Of a DNA stretch of 64,000 bases, positions 61,812-64,000 are shown piece after piece. The notes below the pieces were generated by a model that made no database searches, was not told where the DNA came from, and was given only the letters and a program-made list of their open reading frames with translations. Positions within the stretch are counted from its first letter, which is position 1. Every line of letters begins with the position of its first letter. Location: contig NZ_AP014690.1 in the NCBI RefSeq assembly GCF_001547995.1, positions 2,415,001 to 2,479,000 of the forward strand, given 5' to 3'. The DNA comes from Asaia bogorensis NBRC 16594. GTDB taxonomy: Bacteria; Pseudomonadota; Alphaproteobacteria; Acetobacterales; Acetobacteraceae. Position numbers and translations under genes: made by a program.

Positions 61812-62956
61812 CACGCCCTATTGGTTATTTCGTGCATCATCAGGGTCGCGGTCATGCTGAGCGCTGCCTCGCGATCATCAACGCTCTGCCCGATACGCGT
61901 CCGGTACGCATTTTCTGTGCCCGCGCCGATCTGTTTCCTGACCTGCCCGCCCATGTCAGCCTGACCGTCATTCCGTCGCTTTTCGAAGCGACCGGGGTGG
62001 AAAACGCGGCGCTGGCAGATATGCCCACGCCCCGCACCCTGCATTGTGCGCCGCTTGGATGGCCCGGCATACGGCAGGCTATGGGGCAGATAGTGGCGTG
62101 GTTTGTCGAGGCAGACCCGGCCCTGATGATTTGTGATGTTTCGGCCGAAATTGCCCAGCTTTGCCGCCTGTGCAGTGTGCCGCATATCAAGATCCTGCAA
62201 CACGGCGACCGTGACGACGAGGGGCATCAGGCAGCTTATGATGGCGCAGTCGGTCTGCTGGCGCCGTTTTCGGCCCAGCTAGCACAACCTGAATGGACGA
62301 CCTCACGGCTGCAGCAGATTTTCTTTGCCGGTGGCCTCGGCAAGCCCGAGATCCTGCCTGAAAAGGAAGTGGCCCGACAACGCATCGGCATCGCCCCAGA
62401 CAGGGAAATGATCCTTGTCATGACAGGCGGCGGCGGATCGGGTTTCACTCTGGCCCCCATCACAGTCGGCGCACGCCACCGCCCCGATGCCCTGTGGGTC
62501 ACAATCGGCGCGCTGGAACGCGACTGGCACGCAACAGAGCCTGGCAATATTCTTCATCGCGGGTGGGTATCCAACGCGACAGACTATATCGCCGCGGCCG
62601 ATTGCATCATTGCGAGCACAGGCAATACGACCTGCCAGCAAATTCTCGCCGCCGGCAAGCCATGGCTTGCTATCCCGGAATGGCGCTATTTCGATGAACA
62701 GCGTCGCAAGGCCGAGTGCCTCGAAGCCGCCCATATGGCCGTCATACGCCAGCACATGCCTGCCTCGGCGCTCGCCTGGGCAAAAGCGCTGGAAGAGACC
62801 TATTTGAACCATCGGCCCGGCATCCAGCGCAGCGCCATAGATGATCGTCCCGCCGAGGGTGTTGCGCACTGGCTTGAGACCCTGATTGCCCGCCTCTGGA
62901 ATGAGCCCCCTTCCACCATGACCGGCGCCACCGCGCATGAAAGTTTCCTGCCATGA
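61808..62956 (+). CDS. MurG/GT28-like glycosyltransferase
   Basis: 382 residues from ATG 61808, which overlaps the previous stop (ATGA). ATG 61799 would add three residues. N-terminal IGYFVHHQGRGHAERCLAIINALP matches the GHxxR-type start of MurG-like and UDP-GlcNAc 2-epimerase-fold proteins. Rossmann-like C-terminal part with VMTGGGGSGFTLAP and TDYIAAADCIIASTGNTTCQQILAAGKPWLAIPEWRYFDEQ, where the donor site Ser/Gly and Glu sit. No membrane helix. Coupled to the GT4 and GT2 genes. Sugar and acceptor unknown. Confidence 0.8.
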   Translation: MTRPIGYFVHHQGRGHAERCLAIINALPDTRPVRIFCARADLFPDLPAHVSLTVIPSLFEATGVENAALADMPTPRTLHCAPLGWPGIRQAMGQIVAWFVEADPALMICDVSAEIAQLCRLCSVPHIKILQHGDRDDEGHQAAYDGAVGLLAPFSAQLAQPEWTTSRLQQIFFAGGLGKPEILPEKEVARQRIGIAPDREMILVMTGGGGSGFTLAPITVGARHRPDALWVTIGALERDWHATEPGNILHRGWVSNATDYIAAADCIIASTGNTTCQQILAAGKPWLAIPEWRYFDEQRRKAECLEAAHMAVIRQHMPASALAWAKALEETYLNHRPGIQRSAIDDRPAEGVAHWLETLIARLWNEPPSTMTGATAHESFLP

Positions 62957-63972
62957 ATACGCTTTCGGTTCTGACCCTTGCCAGAGGGCGCGCCAGCCAT
63001 CTGGCCAATATGATGCTCGGTCTGTCGCGCCAGAGCGTCCAGCCTGACGAATTCATCGTTATCGTGATGCAGGATAAGCCCTATGAAAACCTGCCAGAGG
63101 TGGATTTTCCCGCGCGTCAGATCCTTGCCCCTGCCGGGGTGATGAATCTGTCTGCCGCGCGTAATCTTGCGGCGTCGCAAGCCATTGGTGAGGCTCTCGT
63201 ATTTCTCGATATCGATTGTATCCCGGCACCGCATTGCCTGCGGGATTATCGGGATGCGCTGGAAACCTGCGACGGGCTGCTGATGGGTGAGGTCATGTAC
63301 CTCCCCGCCGGGGCAAATGATGAAGGTTGGACCTACGCTGCTTTCGAGGCCGTCAGCGAGCGCCATTCCGACCGACGCGGCCCCCCGGCCTACGGGGTGG
63401 AATCCTGCCCGGATTATCGCTGCTTCTGGTCGCTCAATTTCGCTATTCGCGGGACACGCTTCGCGAGTTCTGGCGGGTTCGACGAAGGATTCATCGGCTA
63501 TGGCGGTGAGGACACGGATTTTGCCAAGGGTTTCACTCTTGCCGGCAATGCCTTGGCCTGGGTCAATGGCGCACGCGTCTACCATCAGCACCACACGCAT
63601 CATATGCCGCCCGTTCACCATCTTGAGACGGTTGTTCGGAACGCCGAGATTTTTCAGAGCAAATGGGGCTACCGGACCATGGGCCACTGGCTTCACGCCT
63701 TCCGGCTCATGGGGCTGATCGATGACACGCCCGGACAACCTATCCGTATCCTGCGTGCCCCCAATGCAGACGATCTGGCCCTGACAGGACAGCAGGCTCA
63801 TCAGCCCTATGCCAATACGGCTTCGGTCATCAGAATTCTTGAGCAGCGTCAGGCAACACGTGAAGCCGCTTTCGCTGCGCTGCGACCGACTGAAACTGCC
63901 CCGCCCCTGCCAGTACCTCATGGCTCTTTACGCCCCGACGCGGTGAACCCTGTCGCCATCGCGGCTGAGTGA
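62953..63972 (+). CDS. GT2-type glycosyltransferase (galactosyltransferase-like)
   Basis: 339 residues; ATG overlaps the previous stop (ATGA). GT-A fold: LSVLTLARGRASHLANMMLGLSRQSVQPDEFIVIVM at the start, AARNLAASQAIGEALVFLDIDCIP with the DxD metal motif (DID), and SGGFDEGFIGYGGEDTDFAKGFTLAGNALAWV, the N-acetylgalactosaminyl/galactosyltransferase type 'GxDEDF' block with catalytic Asp/Glu. HQHHTHH near residue 217 may bind metal. Terminal about 40 residues are Ala/Pro-rich. Part of a three-glycosyltransferase operon that continues past the window. Confidence 0.85.
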   Translation: MNTLSVLTLARGRASHLANMMLGLSRQSVQPDEFIVIVMQDKPYENLPEVDFPARQILAPAGVMNLSAARNLAASQAIGEALVFLDIDCIPAPHCLRDYRDALETCDGLLMGEVMYLPAGANDEGWTYAAFEAVSERHSDRRGPPAYGVESCPDYRCFWSLNFAIRGTRFASSGGFDEGFIGYGGEDTDFAKGFTLAGNALAWVNGARVYHQHHTHHMPPVHHLETVVRNAEIFQSKWGYRTMGHWLHAFRLMGLIDDTPGQPIRILRAPNADDLALTGQQAHQPYANTASVIRILEQRQATREAAFAALRPTETAPPLPVPHGSLRPDAVNPVAIAAE

Positions 63973-63984
63973 CGGGTCGTCATC

Positions 63985-64000
63985 ATGAACCGCCCGCTCC
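63985..64000 (+). CDS. Possible start of a further gene, truncated by the window edge
   Basis: An ATG at 63985 (MNRPL) lies 12 nt after the GT2 stop with a weak GGG upstream. Only five codons are visible, so function cannot be stated; the context suggests another gene of the glycosyltransferase operon. Confidence 0.25.

Noticed and set aside
1-64000. tRNA, rRNA, CRISPR arrays, insertion sequences or phage genes
   Set aside because: Nothing resembling these was found by eye in either strand.

Overview
The window is gene-dense, GC-rich (by eye, near 60%) chromosomal DNA. It most likely comes from an acetic acid bacterium (Acetobacteraceae, Alphaproteobacteria). This rests on an inventory of polyol dehydrogenases, a pyruvate-oxidase-like TPP enzyme beside a GMC oxidoreductase, an FMN 2-hydroxy-acid dehydrogenase, a carbohydrate-selective porin and a secreted GH32 fructanase, together with alphaproteobacterial-style Zur and Fur sites. 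The species cannot be named from the sequence alone. I see no rRNA, tRNA, CRISPR array, insertion sequence or phage gene.

Layout. 1-3.4 kb: end of an autotransporter O-heptosyltransferase, overlapped by a fatty-acyl-AMP-ligase-like gene, then a small unknown protein. 3.5-6.4 kb (minus): catecholate-type TonB receptor with a Sel1-repeat partner. 6.7-9.0 kb: OprB porin and a PhzF isomerase. 9.1-12.1 kb (minus): threitol/erythritol dehydrogenase and a DhaK-DhaL fusion kinase behind a 550-nt leader that holds a strong inverted repeat. 12.6-19.5 kb: a compact four-gene natural-product cluster made of a single-module NRPS (C-A-T-TE, A domain read as glycine), a GT1 glycosyltransferase and a DrrAB-like ABC exporter. 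19.5-22.1 kb (minus): sodium/solute symporter with a DUF3311 partner, and PiuC dioxygenase. 22.2-24.3 kb: exbB-exbD-tonB, divergent from piuC across a Fur-like site. 24.5-28.0 kb: Mla/MCE lipid-transport operon. 28.1-33.8 kb (minus): OprP-like porin with a Pho-box-like site, then a catalase-like protein, a SIS sugar isomerase and an FMN 2-hydroxy-acid dehydrogenase. 34.1-39.1 kb: four-gene TPP enzyme/membrane protein/GMC operon. 39.1-41.8 kb: two DUF1826 proteins and a CobW GTPase diverging from a perfect 18-bp Zur-type palindrome. 41.8-44.7 kb (minus): polyol dehydrogenase, AraC regulator and SDR. 45.0-49.3 kb: Tat-exported GH32 enzyme, CrcB, a PLP enzyme and a divergent Lrp regulator. 49.4-60.1 kb: glgX and, divergently, glgA-glgB-treZ-treY. 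60.4-64 kb: three overlapping glycosyltransferase genes that run to the window edge.

How it works together. Iron uptake is spread over three places: the receptor and Sel1 protein, PiuC, and the TonB energy complex, with two Fur-like sites. Carbon storage forms one block that builds, branches and debranches glycogen and can convert it to trehalose; glgC and glgP are not in the window. The strongest candidates for something undescribed are the NRPS-GT-ABC cluster, the heptosyltransferase-FAAL pair, the TPP/GMC operon without visible export signals, and the DUF1826 pair in which one copy has lost its metal-binding-like motif.
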